DNA from: Bryobacterales bacterium | GTDB lineage: Bacteria; Acidobacteriota; Terriglobia; Bryobacterales; Bryobacteraceae | Length of the DNA stretch: 64,000 bases | Assembly (NCBI GenBank): GCA_003167255.1 | Contig: PMTR01000140.1 | Coordinates: 16,965 to 80,964, forward strand | Reading direction: 5' to 3' | Shown: positions 8,308 to 15,580 of the stretch, piece after piece | Layout of the letters: each line of letters begins with the position of its first letter | How positions within the stretch are numbered: the first letter of the stretch is position 1 | Notes under the pieces: generated by a model | The model's input: the letters and a program-made list of their open reading frames with translations, nothing else | Told to the model about the DNA's origin: nothing | Databases searched by the model: none | Program-made: the position numbers and the translations under genes

Positions 8308-8655
8308 TCAGGCGGCCGCGGCATCCTCACTCTGTGCGGCCATCAAGCTCTCGGCGGGAATCTCCTGCAGGTAGCCGTGTGCCGTGGCGTACTCCACCCA
8401 CCCGCGCAGTAACTGCCGTACCCGCCGGGGGGTTATACCGTATCGGTCCGCAAGTTGCTCACACGTCCATCCTTGCACAAAATACAGGGTCACCACCCGC
8501 CATTGAATTTTCACGCTGTACTGCCGCGGGAAGCTTGGAACTTGCGCGGGGAAACTGACCTCGCGGTTCCGGATGGCCTGTCGCAGCCGCGCGAGCCTTT
8601 CCTGCGCCATGGAGCCGCCGGCGCAAACCAATGCGGCGTGAACTTCAATTCTCAT
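8308..8655 (-). CDS. Small helix-turn-helix DNA-binding protein
   Basis: The protein has 115 aa. The centre contains a clear helix-turn-helix resembling sigma-70 region 4 or resolvase-type motifs (QWRVVTLYFVQGWTCEQLADRYGITPRRVRQLLRGWVEYA as successive short blocks around residues 51-90). The N- and C-terminal ends are short and have no sensor domain. It may be a small regulator acting through DNA binding alone. The gene is transcribed away from the VWFA gene, and its own promoter region carries a TTCATGA-CTTT-TTCACGA repeat on the coding strand (8677-8694). It converges on glnD with a gap of only 20 bp. Confidence 0.6.
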   Translation of the reverse strand: MRIEVHAALVCAGGSMAQERLARLRQAIRNREVSFPAQVPSFPRQYSVKIQWRVVTLYFVQGWTCEQLADRYGITPRRVRQLLRGWVEYATAHGYLQEIPAESLMAAQSEDAAAA

Positions 8656-8676
8656 ATGGCAGAGTCTAGCGGGAAA

Positions 8677-8694
8677 GTCGTGAAAAAGTCATGA
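8677..8694 (-). promoter_or_regulatory. 11-bp-period direct repeat (OmpR-type site), minus strand
   Basis: On the minus strand the sequence reads TTCATGA-CTTT-TTCACGA, two seven-base half-sites with starts exactly 11 bp apart, one helical turn. This spacing is characteristic of OmpR/PhoB-family response-regulator sites. It lies 22 bp before the start of the small HTH gene and mirrors the plus-strand copy at 8723-8740. Confidence 0.55.
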
Positions 8695-8722
8695 ACGCCG
8701 GAACAACGTGCGCTCGATTTCT

Positions 8723-8740
8723 TTCATGCCTTTTTCACGG
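8723..8740 (+). promoter_or_regulatory. 11-bp-period direct repeat (OmpR-type site), plus strand
   Basis: The sequence reads TTCATGC-CTTT-TTCACGG with half-site starts 11 bp apart. It sits 51 bp before the likely ATG of the VWFA gene. Only the last base of each half-site differs from the minus-strand copy at 8677-8694, so the two divergent genes share a site type. A closely related pair occurs at 12253-12270. Confidence 0.55.
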
Positions 8741-8791
8741 CGGATCGGGTAATGTAAGGATGACTTGGTTCGCTTTCGAAGAGACACTAAG

Positions 8792-9745
8792 ATGTCACAC
8801 TGGATTCACAAGACAGTGCGCCTGGAACGGCCGGCGGCGGTGCTGTCCGCTGTTGCGGCCTTTTCGGCCTGCCTGCTGCCAGCCAGCGCACAGGCTTTGC
8901 AGGTTCTTGCCCAACCGCAATTCCGCGCGGACACGAATCTCATCCTGGTTCCCGTTACAGTGACGGATGGCCGGGGATCCAACATTAAAGGACTGGATGC
9001 GGAGAGTTTCACCGTGCTGGATGACCGCCGGCCGCAACCCATCGTGGCACTCTACTCGGAGGACGCGCCGTCTTCCATTGGAATCGTCCTGGATGTCAGT
9101 GGAAGCACCAGGGCCATATTGGACCAGGAGAAGGCCGCGGTGCGCGCCTTCCTGCAGTTCTCCAATCCGGAGGACGACTTCTTCCTGGCCACCGTTTCCT
9201 CGAATCCCCAAGTGCTTGCCGATCGTGTGAACGATCCGGGCGAGATCGAGGACCTCCTGCAATGGGAAAGAGCGGGAGGGGGAACAGCCCTCTGCGACAC
9301 CGTCTACTTCGCCTTGCATCAGGCGCGGTTACGCCCCCACTCTCGCCGCGCGTTGCTGGTCATCTCGGACGGCATGGACAATTACAGCCGTTATACGAGG
9401 CAGGAGCTGATGCGCGAGGTGGTGGAGAGCGACACCCAGATCTATACCATCGCTCTCAATAATCCCCCCGTCGGGACGAAAGGAGCGGCAATGACCGAGA
9501 TCCAGCGCGGGCTGGCGTTTATGGACGACCTCGCCGAAAAGAGCGGCGGTGTGAGCGTCCGCCTGAGAAGCCATGAAGATCCTTCCGCCGCAGCCTCCAG
9601 AATATCCGCCGCTATTCGAAATCAGTATGTCATCGGGTACCAAAGCCCAGACGGCGGTCGGCGAGAACAGTGGCACAGAATTCAAATCAAGGTCAATCTG
9701 CAGAAAGCCAATGTATACGCGCGCAGTGGATACCAGTTGCCATAG
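8792..9745 (+). CDS. Secreted VWFA-related protein (TIGR03436-like)
   Basis: The product has 317 aa from ATG 8792; an in-frame TTG at 8765 would put nine charged residues before the signal peptide and is less likely. After the signal peptide (ending near SAQALQ) comes a strand typical of Acidobacteria VWFA-related proteins (VPVTVTDGRGSNIKGLDAESFTVLDD) and then a von Willebrand A fold. The metal-binding MIDAS motif is D101-V-S103-G-S105. Later blocks are GGTALCDTVYFAL and RALLVISDGMDNYSRYT, with the closing strand NQYVIGYQSPD. Such proteins are exported and bind protein partners or matrix; the partner is unknown. A direct-repeat site upstream suggests response-regulator control. It ends 78 bp before the histidine kinase start. 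Confidence 0.85.
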   Translation: MSHWIHKTVRLERPAAVLSAVAAFSACLLPASAQALQVLAQPQFRADTNLILVPVTVTDGRGSNIKGLDAESFTVLDDRRPQPIVALYSEDAPSSIGIVLDVSGSTRAILDQEKAAVRAFLQFSNPEDDFFLATVSSNPQVLADRVNDPGEIEDLLQWERAGGGTALCDTVYFALHQARLRPHSRRALLVISDGMDNYSRYTRQELMREVVESDTQIYTIALNNPPVGTKGAAMTEIQRGLAFMDDLAEKSGGVSVRLRSHEDPSAAASRISAAIRNQYVIGYQSPDGGRREQWHRIQIKVNLQKANVYARSGYQLP

Positions 9746-9809
9746 GGCGGCCTCCACCCGGGCCCCCGCGCATTACGTGGGGCCGCATTTGCTCTTCGGC
9801 CACAGCGTC

Positions 9810-9815
9810 TACAAT
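9810..9815 (+). promoter_or_regulatory. Candidate -10 box of the histidine kinase gene
   Basis: TACAAT lies seven bases before the GTG start at 9823, which would give a transcript with almost no leader. It supports the shorter kinase start over the longer frame that overlaps the VWFA gene. No clear -35 is visible. Confidence 0.4.
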
Positions 9816-9822
9816 AAAGCTA

Positions 9823-11316
9823 GTGTTGTCCCGGCGTTGGACTTCGCAGAGCCGCTTCCGGCGCTCCGCTTGGCTTTTGTTCCGCGGCGCCCTGTTGACC
9901 GGCGCAGTCACGGCGATCGGCTACCGGTTTGGTTTCAACTCGGCATCGGCGGCGTTGCTGTACCTGGTTGCGGTGGTACTCCAGTCGCTGGACTGCGGCT
10001 TTCTGGAAGCGGCTATCATCTCGCTGCTGGCTACCTCCGCCCTGGATTACTTCTTCATCGAACCGCGCTTCACCTTCAACGTGACGGATCCCCTGGATGC
10101 CGTCACTTTGGCGGGCCTGCTGGTGGTCTCGCTGGTCATCACGAGGATCCAGGTCAGGAGCCGCGCTCAAGCCGGTGAGTCGCGCCTGCAGCGCAATAGT
10201 ATGGAATCGCTTTATAGGGTCGGTCAGGAACTGCTCGCGCTGGCGCCGGCGGCCGTCGCCGGGCCCGCGCTGCTGGACCCGTTCGTCTCGGTATTTGAGC
10301 TTTCCGCGGTCTGCCTGTTTGACGCCACCACTCTGGAATGCCATATCTCGGGCCGCTCGCAAGGGGACCTGGAGGCCAAAACACGCAACGCGTTCGTCTT
10401 GGGCCAGGACGCGGTCTATCCGGAAGTCAAGATTGTAGTCCGCTGCCTTCGGGCAAGCAACGCGGTTTCCGGCGCCATCGGCTTCGAGGGTCTTCGCGAC
10501 CCGGAGCTTACGGCGCCCGCCCTGGCGGCGCTGGCAGCCGCGGCACTTCAAAGGGCTCGGGCTTTCCGGACGGCTACAGCGGCCGCCGCGCACGCCCAGG
10601 CTGAAATGCTTCGCTCGGCCATACTCGACGGGCTGGCCCATGAATTCAAGACTCCGCTCGCCACGATTCTCACGGCGGCGGGCGGCCTGCGCGCTGCCGG
10701 CTCGATGCAGCCGCAACAGGCCGAACTGGCTGAGATGATCGAAGTCGAAGCGTCCCGCCTCGGCGATCTGACCTCCCGCTTACTTCGCCTCGCACGCCTG
10801 GACCGCGAGGAGGTAAAGCCGCGCCTGGAGAAGACCGACGCGGTTGAACTTGCCGAGATGTCGGCCAAACGGTATTCGAAGATCTGGCCGAACCGGCGAA
10901 TCCGCTTCCGCACGCGGGGAGGCAACTCCGAAGTCCGCGTCGATCCGGAACTGATCGGCCTGGCCCTCAGCCAGTTGCTGGAGAACGCCTGCCGGTATTC
11001 GGAGGCGGACTCGCTGGTGCTGATCGAGTTCGCGGAGGAGGATCACATGGCGGCCGTTACCGTCTGGAACGATGGCCCCCCCATTCCCGCGAATGAGCGC
11101 GATCGCATTTTCGACCGGTTTTACCGTGGCGCCGCCGCGCGGACGGCTGCGCCCGGCTCGGGCCTCGGCCTTTTCGTCGCACGCAAGATTGTGCTGGCCC
11201 ACGGGGGGAATCTGAGCCTGGTTGACCCTGGCGCAAACGGGACGAGTGGAGTCGGCTTCCGGTTGACGGTCCCGATTTCGATCAATGAGGACCCCCATGG
11301 CTTCCGGGAAGGCTAA
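9823..11316 (+). CDS. KdpD-like membrane sensor histidine kinase
   Basis: From GTG 9823 the protein has 497 aa; the frame stays open back to 9670, but that part overlaps the VWFA gene and looks non-coding. The N-terminal third holds about four membrane helices of the DUF4118 type seen in the KdpD membrane domain (SALDYFFIEPRFTFNVTDPLDA). A GAF-like linker region follows. The phosphoacceptor is His273 in AHEFKTPL. The ATPase domain has an N box (LLENACRYS), a G1 box (WNDGPPIP), an F box (RIFDRFYRG) and a G2 box (GSGLGLFVA). The KdpD osmosensory N-terminal (KdpD/Usp) domains are absent, so it is not a true KdpD. The partner response regulator overlaps its 3' end. Confidence 0.9.
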   Translation: MLSRRWTSQSRFRRSAWLLFRGALLTGAVTAIGYRFGFNSASAALLYLVAVVLQSLDCGFLEAAIISLLATSALDYFFIEPRFTFNVTDPLDAVTLAGLLVVSLVITRIQVRSRAQAGESRLQRNSMESLYRVGQELLALAPAAVAGPALLDPFVSVFELSAVCLFDATTLECHISGRSQGDLEAKTRNAFVLGQDAVYPEVKIVVRCLRASNAVSGAIGFEGLRDPELTAPALAALAAAALQRARAFRTATAAAAHAQAEMLRSAILDGLAHEFKTPLATILTAAGGLRAAGSMQPQQAELAEMIEVEASRLGDLTSRLLRLARLDREEVKPRLEKTDAVELAEMSAKRYSKIWPNRRIRFRTRGGNSEVRVDPELIGLALSQLLENACRYSEADSLVLIEFAEEDHMAAVTVWNDGPPIPANERDRIFDRFYRGAAARTAAPGSGLGLFVARKIVLAHGGNLSLVDPGANGTSGVGFRLTVPISINEDPHGFREG

Positions 11317-12028
11317 GGTCCTGATCGTCGACGACGAGCCCGCGTTGCGAAAGGCGCTGCACACGTCGCTCTCGGCCAGCGGATTCGACGTCTCGGAAGC
11401 CCGCAATGGCGGCGAAGCGCTCGCCACCCTGCCTCGCGCACCCGTGGATATCGTCCTGTTGGATATAAACATGCCCGGCATGAGCGGCATCGAAGTGTGT
11501 CGCAAGATCCGCGAGCTTTCCATCCACATGGGCATCATGATGGTCACAGTCCGCGATTCCGAAGACGACAAGGTGCGGGCGCTCGAAGCCGGCGCCGACG
11601 ACTTCATCACCAAACCGTACCGGCTTCGCGAGATGATTGCGCGACTGCACGCCATGCTGCGCCGCATGAGCGCGCAGCAAGACAACCCCGACGCCGTTCT
11701 CACCGCCGGAGCCCTGGAGTTGGATCCGAAGCGCCGGCTGGTGACCAAGAATGGCGTCGAGATTCACCTCTCCCCCAAGGAGTTCGAGCTGTTGGCCTAT
11801 CTGTTCCAGCACCAGGGCGCGCCCGTAATGCACGCCAGATTGCTGCAAGCCGTGTGGGGACCCGAGTTCGGCGGCGAGCTCGAATACCTCCGCTCTTACG
11901 TCAGGATGCTCCGGAAGAAGATCGAAACCGACCCCGCGCGGCCGGAGTACCTGCTCACAGAACCGTGGGTGGGCTACCGCTTCCGCAACCCCTCCGATCC
12001 CGAGTCCTCGGCTGCCGGCGACGAGTAA
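11285..12028 (+). CDS. OmpR/PhoB-family response regulator
   Basis: The protein has 247 aa with the standard two-domain order. The receiver domain has the acidic pair at VDDEP, the phosphorylatable Asp60 in LLDINMPG and the conserved Lys in ITKPY. The C-terminal domain is a winged helix of the trans_reg_c type (LSPKEFELLAYLFQHQG, then LRSYVRMLRKKIE and GVGYRF-like WVGYRF). It overlaps the kinase gene by 32 bp, so the two are coupled. An alternative ATG at 11297 has GAGG seven bases upstream and would remove four residues. OmpR-family regulators bind direct repeats with about 11-bp spacing; such repeats occur upstream of its neighbours on both sides, so it is the best local candidate for binding them. 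Confidence 0.92.
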   Translation: MRTPMASGKAKVLIVDDEPALRKALHTSLSASGFDVSEARNGGEALATLPRAPVDIVLLDINMPGMSGIEVCRKIRELSIHMGIMMVTVRDSEDDKVRALEAGADDFITKPYRLREMIARLHAMLRRMSAQQDNPDAVLTAGALELDPKRRLVTKNGVEIHLSPKEFELLAYLFQHQGAPVMHARLLQAVWGPEFGGELEYLRSYVRMLRKKIETDPARPEYLLTEPWVGYRFRNPSDPESSAAGDE

Positions 12029-12112
12029 CGTGCCGGCGTGGTTGTAAGCGCCAACATCTGCTGGAGTAGCTGACGAGCCTGCAACGGATGGTCATGGACC
12101 AATAATGAAATC

Positions 12113-12141
12113 CTTATGCTTTACTTACGGCTTCCTTAGTC
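12113..12141 (+). promoter_or_regulatory. Triple direct repeat with 11-bp period
   Basis: Three half-sites, CTTATGC (12113), CTTACGG (12124) and CTTAGTC (12135), start exactly 11 bp apart, separated by TTTA and CTTC. This is the classic geometry of tandem OmpR-family dimers. It lies just after the response-regulator gene and 222 bp before the barrel gene. Confidence 0.5.
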
Positions 12142-12252
12142 CTCTCACTTTACACTGACAGTTGCATGGTGAGCACCGGGACGTTTTGTGGCCGATCGTT
12201 CGACCACGGCATACCCAGAGTTATGGTCTGCATAGAAAGTATCGATCAACCG

Positions 12253-12270
12253 TTCATGGCTTTTTCATGG
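12253..12270 (+). promoter_or_regulatory. Direct repeat TTCATGG-CTTT-TTCATGG
   Basis: A perfect repeat of TTCATGG at 12253-12259 and 12264-12270, separated by CTTT, lies 93 bp before the barrel start. The spacer and half-site core match the divergent pair near 8.7 kb, which links the two loci to one regulator by sequence alone. Confidence 0.6.
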
Positions 12271-12362
12271 GTAGCACCTCACAATCGAACGAAGCTCGCG
12301 CATCGGTCGCGGCGGTCGGACTCGACCCGGTTCTTATTCGCTTCTGAGAAAGGAAGACAGGA

Positions 12363-14300
12363 ATGATAAACATCTACCGACACACCGGGTGCCTCTTGAT
12401 TCTAAGCGTAGCGCTGGCACTTGTACCGTCATCGGCCCGCGCTGGCGAGGCGGCTGGTCCGGGGTTCGGCGCCCTTCGCGGAGTCACGCTTGACGCTGGC
12501 GGACAGCCCTTGGCGATGGTACGGGTCGCAATACACAGCACGGATGGCAGCACCGACCACCAGGTGTTCAGCGATGCCGATGGAGTGTTCGCCGCCGATC
12601 ATCTGACACCTGGGTCCTATCTGATCACCGCGACCAAGGAGGGGCTGATCAGTCCGCCCGCCACGGCGGTGGAGGTCGCGCAAAACCAAACGGCTCGTCC
12701 CAGCCTGGTGCTTGCCACAGTTGAGCCCGCACCCGCAGCAACACTTGCGCCCGCCGCGCTTGAAAAGGAACTTGAGGCCATGAAAGAGCGCATTGCGGTG
12801 CTGGAGGCGGCGCTGAAGGCTCGCACAGCCGCGGAACCGCCATCCGCAACGGCGGCGCCCTCCGCAAAAGCAGCCGAAACGGCGCCGGCGGCCCCACCCG
12901 CCCCGCCACAACCCGCACCCGCTCCTCAGGCCGCGCCGGCCATACCGGAAGCGCTGCAGGCCCCGGACTCCACTCCCGGCGTGGACAATTTCACGCCGTT
13001 TGCGTACGGGGACTTTACCTGGCTCAATGGGACTCCCCGCAATAAGGACACCGTGCTGGATACGAAGTTCTTCACCCCGGAGATCCGGTTCGATACCCAC
13101 TTTATGGAGGATTTCAACCAACCCAAAGACCACTCCATGGGCGGCTCCACCGAATCGTTCCGCTCCGGCGAATTCCAGTTGGAGCAGGTCAGCGTGGGCG
13201 GCGACTTCCACTGGCAAAACGTGCGCGGCAGAATCCTGACCATGTTTGGGATGTTTGCCACCACGACGCCGCGGAACGATGCCAGCGCGGGTGTGGGCCA
13301 ATGGGACCTCCGCGACGCCTATCGCTACATATCGGAAGCCTGGGGCGGCTATCACTTCAATGTGAACCACGGGCTGAACGTGGACGCTGGAATCTTCGTG
13401 TCGTACATCGGCCTGTTCAGCTACTACAATTATGATAACTGGACTTATCAACCGTCGTTCGTGTCTTCTAATACGCCATGGTTCTTCAACGGCTTGCGGA
13501 TCCAGTGGTTTCCCACGAATAAGTTGAAGATCGAACCCTGGATCATCAACGGCTGGCAGTCTTACGCCAAATTCAATGGACACCGCGGTTTGGGAGGGCA
13601 GATTCTATACCGTCCGCATGAGTGGCTGTCACTGGTCTTCAATAACTACGGCAACGGCACCGATACCTTGGGTAACCCGGGCCGCTCGCGCATCCATACA
13701 GACGACAGCGTCGAGGTCAGGTACTTCAATAAGCCGGACAATGGCAGCGGCATCTCCAAAATGGCGTTTTCCTTTACGGCCGATGCAGGATGCGAATATG
13801 GCGGCGGGGTGACCTGCCATGGCGGTAAGGCCGGACCTAAGCAGGCTTTCCTCGGTTGGATGGTCTACAACCGGATTTGGTGGAACAAGGACAAATATGC
13901 GATCACGCTCGGCGGCGGCATGATGACCAATCCGGGCCGGTATCTGACCCTGCTCCCGCCAATCAATGGAGCGGATGCGGTCTCCGGTTCTCCGTACTTC
14001 ACGGCGAACCCGGGCGACAAGGCCCACATGTGGGACACCACCGCGACTTTCCATTGGATGCCCAAGCAGTATATTACTTGGTGGTTCGAGGGCGGCTATC
14101 GCCATTCGGATGTGCCGTATTGGTCGGGGCGAGGTGGGATAACGCCTCCCGGCGGAAACAACGGCTTCCCCAGTCAATTCGTCTGCAATGATGGCTCGCC
14201 GTCCCTGACCTCCACCGGTTGCGGCTCGGTCGGTCTCTGGACTCCGGATCTGCGCCACGGCCAGGCGGTGATCGCCGCGGGCGTCATGGTGAAATTCTAA
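12363..14300 (+). CDS. Outer-membrane beta-barrel (Bbp2/OmpL-like) with carboxypeptidase-regulatory-like N-terminal domain
   Basis: The protein has 645 aa. A signal peptide ends near SSARAG. Residues of roughly 37-105 form a carboxypeptidase-regulatory-like beta-sandwich (GVTLDAGGQPLAMVRVAI, FAADHLTPGSYLITATKEG). A short coiled coil (LEKELEAMKERIAVLEAALKA, in two blocks near 133-155) and an Ala/Pro-rich linker follow. The last 440 aa are barrel-like, with alternating aromatic strands (FHWQNVRGRI, WGGYHFNVNHGLNVDAGIF, LKIEPWIINGWQ) typical of Bbp2/OmpL-like porins. It probably forms an outer-membrane channel. The gene stands between a two-component system and an RND efflux operon, suggesting joint regulation with efflux. 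Promoter-proximal direct repeats support this. A hairpin repeat separates it from the adaptor gene. Confidence 0.8.
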   Translation: MINIYRHTGCLLILSVALALVPSSARAGEAAGPGFGALRGVTLDAGGQPLAMVRVAIHSTDGSTDHQVFSDADGVFAADHLTPGSYLITATKEGLISPPATAVEVAQNQTARPSLVLATVEPAPAATLAPAALEKELEAMKERIAVLEAALKARTAAEPPSATAAPSAKAAETAPAAPPAPPQPAPAPQAAPAIPEALQAPDSTPGVDNFTPFAYGDFTWLNGTPRNKDTVLDTKFFTPEIRFDTHFMEDFNQPKDHSMGGSTESFRSGEFQLEQVSVGGDFHWQNVRGRILTMFGMFATTTPRNDASAGVGQWDLRDAYRYISEAWGGYHFNVNHGLNVDAGIFVSYIGLFSYYNYDNWTYQPSFVSSNTPWFFNGLRIQWFPTNKLKIEPWIINGWQSYAKFNGHRGLGGQILYRPHEWLSLVFNNYGNGTDTLGNPGRSRIHTDDSVEVRYFNKPDNGSGISKMAFSFTADAGCEYGGGVTCHGGKAGPKQAFLGWMVYNRIWWNKDKYAITLGGGMMTNPGRYLTLLPPINGADAVSGSPYFTANPGDKAHMWDTTATFHWMPKQYITWWFEGGYRHSDVPYWSGRGGITPPGGNNGFPSQFVCNDGSPSLTSTGCGSVGLWTPDLRHGQAVIAAGVMVKF

Positions 14301-14309
14301 GACTTATTT

Positions 14310-14368
14310 ACCGCAGAGGCGCGGAGACGCGGAGGAAGGTATTGAAATTCTCTGCGTCTCTGCGGTGA
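14310..14368. repeat. CCGCAGAG-type inverted-repeat element, copy 1
   Basis: The left arm ACCGCAGAGGCGCGGAGACG and right arm CTCTGCGTCTCTGCGGTGA (14350-14368) are inverted relatives that can pair into a long hairpin. Related elements are at 47697-47796 and, as one arm only, 51225-51252. The copy lies between the barrel stop and the adaptor start and could reduce read-through. Confidence 0.7.
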
Positions 14369-14401
14369 ACTTCCTGTTGACTTACCCGGACCAAGGTACT
14401 T

Positions 14402-15538
14402 ATGAAAGGCAACTGTTTTGCGCTGGTTCTGCTTTCCGCTTCACTCGCGGCGCTTTGCGGCTGTAGCCGGGTGCGCGCGGACCAGGCGGCGGAGGATCCA
14501 CCGCCCGCTAAGGTCTCTCAGGCTGTGGACATCAGCCTCTTCGCGGTGGATCACCCGGAGCAGTTTCCGCTGGCCACGGCGACCGAGCATGCGACGACTT
14601 CCGAGTTGGTCGTCACGGGGGTACTCACTCCCGACGTCTCGCGCAACGTCCCCGTGGTTTCGCTGGCCTCCGGGCGCGTCATGGCCATTCACTCGCGACT
14701 CGGCGACACGGTGCAAAAAGGCCAGTTGCTGCTGACCATTCGAAGCGACGACGTCTCGGGCGGCTATTCCAACTACCGAAAGGCCCTCGCGGATGAGGCT
14801 CTTATCCGGACTCAATTGGAGCGCTCCAAGGATTTGTACGCCCATGGCGCTATTGCCCTGAACGATCTCCAAGTTGCGCAAGACACTGAGGACAAGGCCA
14901 GGGTGGACGTGGAAACCATGTCCGAGCATCTCCGGTTGCTGGGCAACGACCCCGATAAGCCGACTGGCATGGTGGATATCTTCGCGCCAGTCTCGGGAGT
15001 GATCACCGACCAGCAAGTGACCAACGCATCGGCCGTGCAAGCGTTTAACACCCCGAGCCCGTTCACGATTTCCGATCTCTCGTCCGTCTGGGTTGTCTGC
15101 GACGTGTACGAAAATGACCTGGCCAACGTCCGGCTGGGCGATACCGCAGAGATCCGCCTGAATGCCTATCCCGACCGCATGTTCAAGGGAAGGGTGAGCA
15201 ACATTGGCGCGACACTCGATCCGAACATCCGCACGGCCAAGGTTCGGATGGAAGTTCAGAATCCGGGAATCATGCGGCTGGGCATGTTCGTGAAGGCCAC
15301 CTTCCACGGTCAAACCAAGGAGATGCACACCATTGTCCCGGCAACCGCCGTGCTGCACATGCACGACCGCGACTTTGTCTTCGTTCCCGCACCCGACAAG
15401 AAGTTTCGCCGCGTGGAAGTCGTCAGTGGAGATCTCTTGCCGGACGACCTGAACCTGCAAGAGATCAGGTCGGGGCTGAAACCAGGCCAACAAGTGGTTA
15501 CCAACGCGCTGGTCTTAGACCACGTGCTCACTCAGTGA
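14402..15538 (+). CDS. RND efflux periplasmic adaptor (CusB/CzcB type)
   Basis: The protein has 378 aa. The signal peptide ends in lipobox LCGC with the modified Cys at residue 21, so it is probably a lipoprotein. The fold has the standard adaptor order: a barrel-sandwich hybrid (LASGRVMAIHSRLGDTVQKGQLLLTI), a helical hairpin (YRKALADEALIRTQLERSKDLY), the second half of the lipoyl domain (DIFAPVSGVITDQQV) and a beta-barrel ending in a membrane-proximal domain. Adaptors bridge the inner-membrane pump to the outer-membrane duct and in metal systems can bind the substrate. It is followed 42 bp later by the pump. No Met- or His-rich metal-binding N-terminus is visible, so the metal cannot be read from this subunit. 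Confidence 0.9.
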   Translation: MKGNCFALVLLSASLAALCGCSRVRADQAAEDPPPAKVSQAVDISLFAVDHPEQFPLATATEHATTSELVVTGVLTPDVSRNVPVVSLASGRVMAIHSRLGDTVQKGQLLLTIRSDDVSGGYSNYRKALADEALIRTQLERSKDLYAHGAIALNDLQVAQDTEDKARVDVETMSEHLRLLGNDPDKPTGMVDIFAPVSGVITDQQVTNASAVQAFNTPSPFTISDLSSVWVVCDVYENDLANVRLGDTAEIRLNAYPDRMFKGRVSNIGATLDPNIRTAKVRMEVQNPGIMRLGMFVKATFHGQTKEMHTIVPATAVLHMHDRDFVFVPAPDKKFRRVEVVSGDLLPDDLNLQEIRSGLKPGQQVVTNALVLDHVLTQ

Positions 15539-15580
15539 TGGTAGTCCGGACGTTTAGGGCGACAAAACGGGAAACAGGAA

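Larger units (their letters stand above)
12029..12362. other. Regulatory intergenic region between response regulator and barrel gene
   Basis: These 334 bases contain no convincing gene; the two small open frames from 12162 are unsupported. The region holds two 11-bp-period repeat arrays, at 12113-12141 and 12253-12270, and ends with the ribosome-binding site GAAAGGAAG just before ATG 12363. It is best read as the promoter region of the barrel/efflux locus. Confidence 0.6.

Noticed and set aside
9823..12028. True KdpDE potassium system
   Set aside because: The kinase lacks the KdpD cytosolic sensor domains and no kdpFABC genes are present.
12162..12366. Two small open frames before the barrel gene
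   Set aside because: No ribosome-binding site or recognisable sequence; the region is better explained as a promoter with direct repeats.
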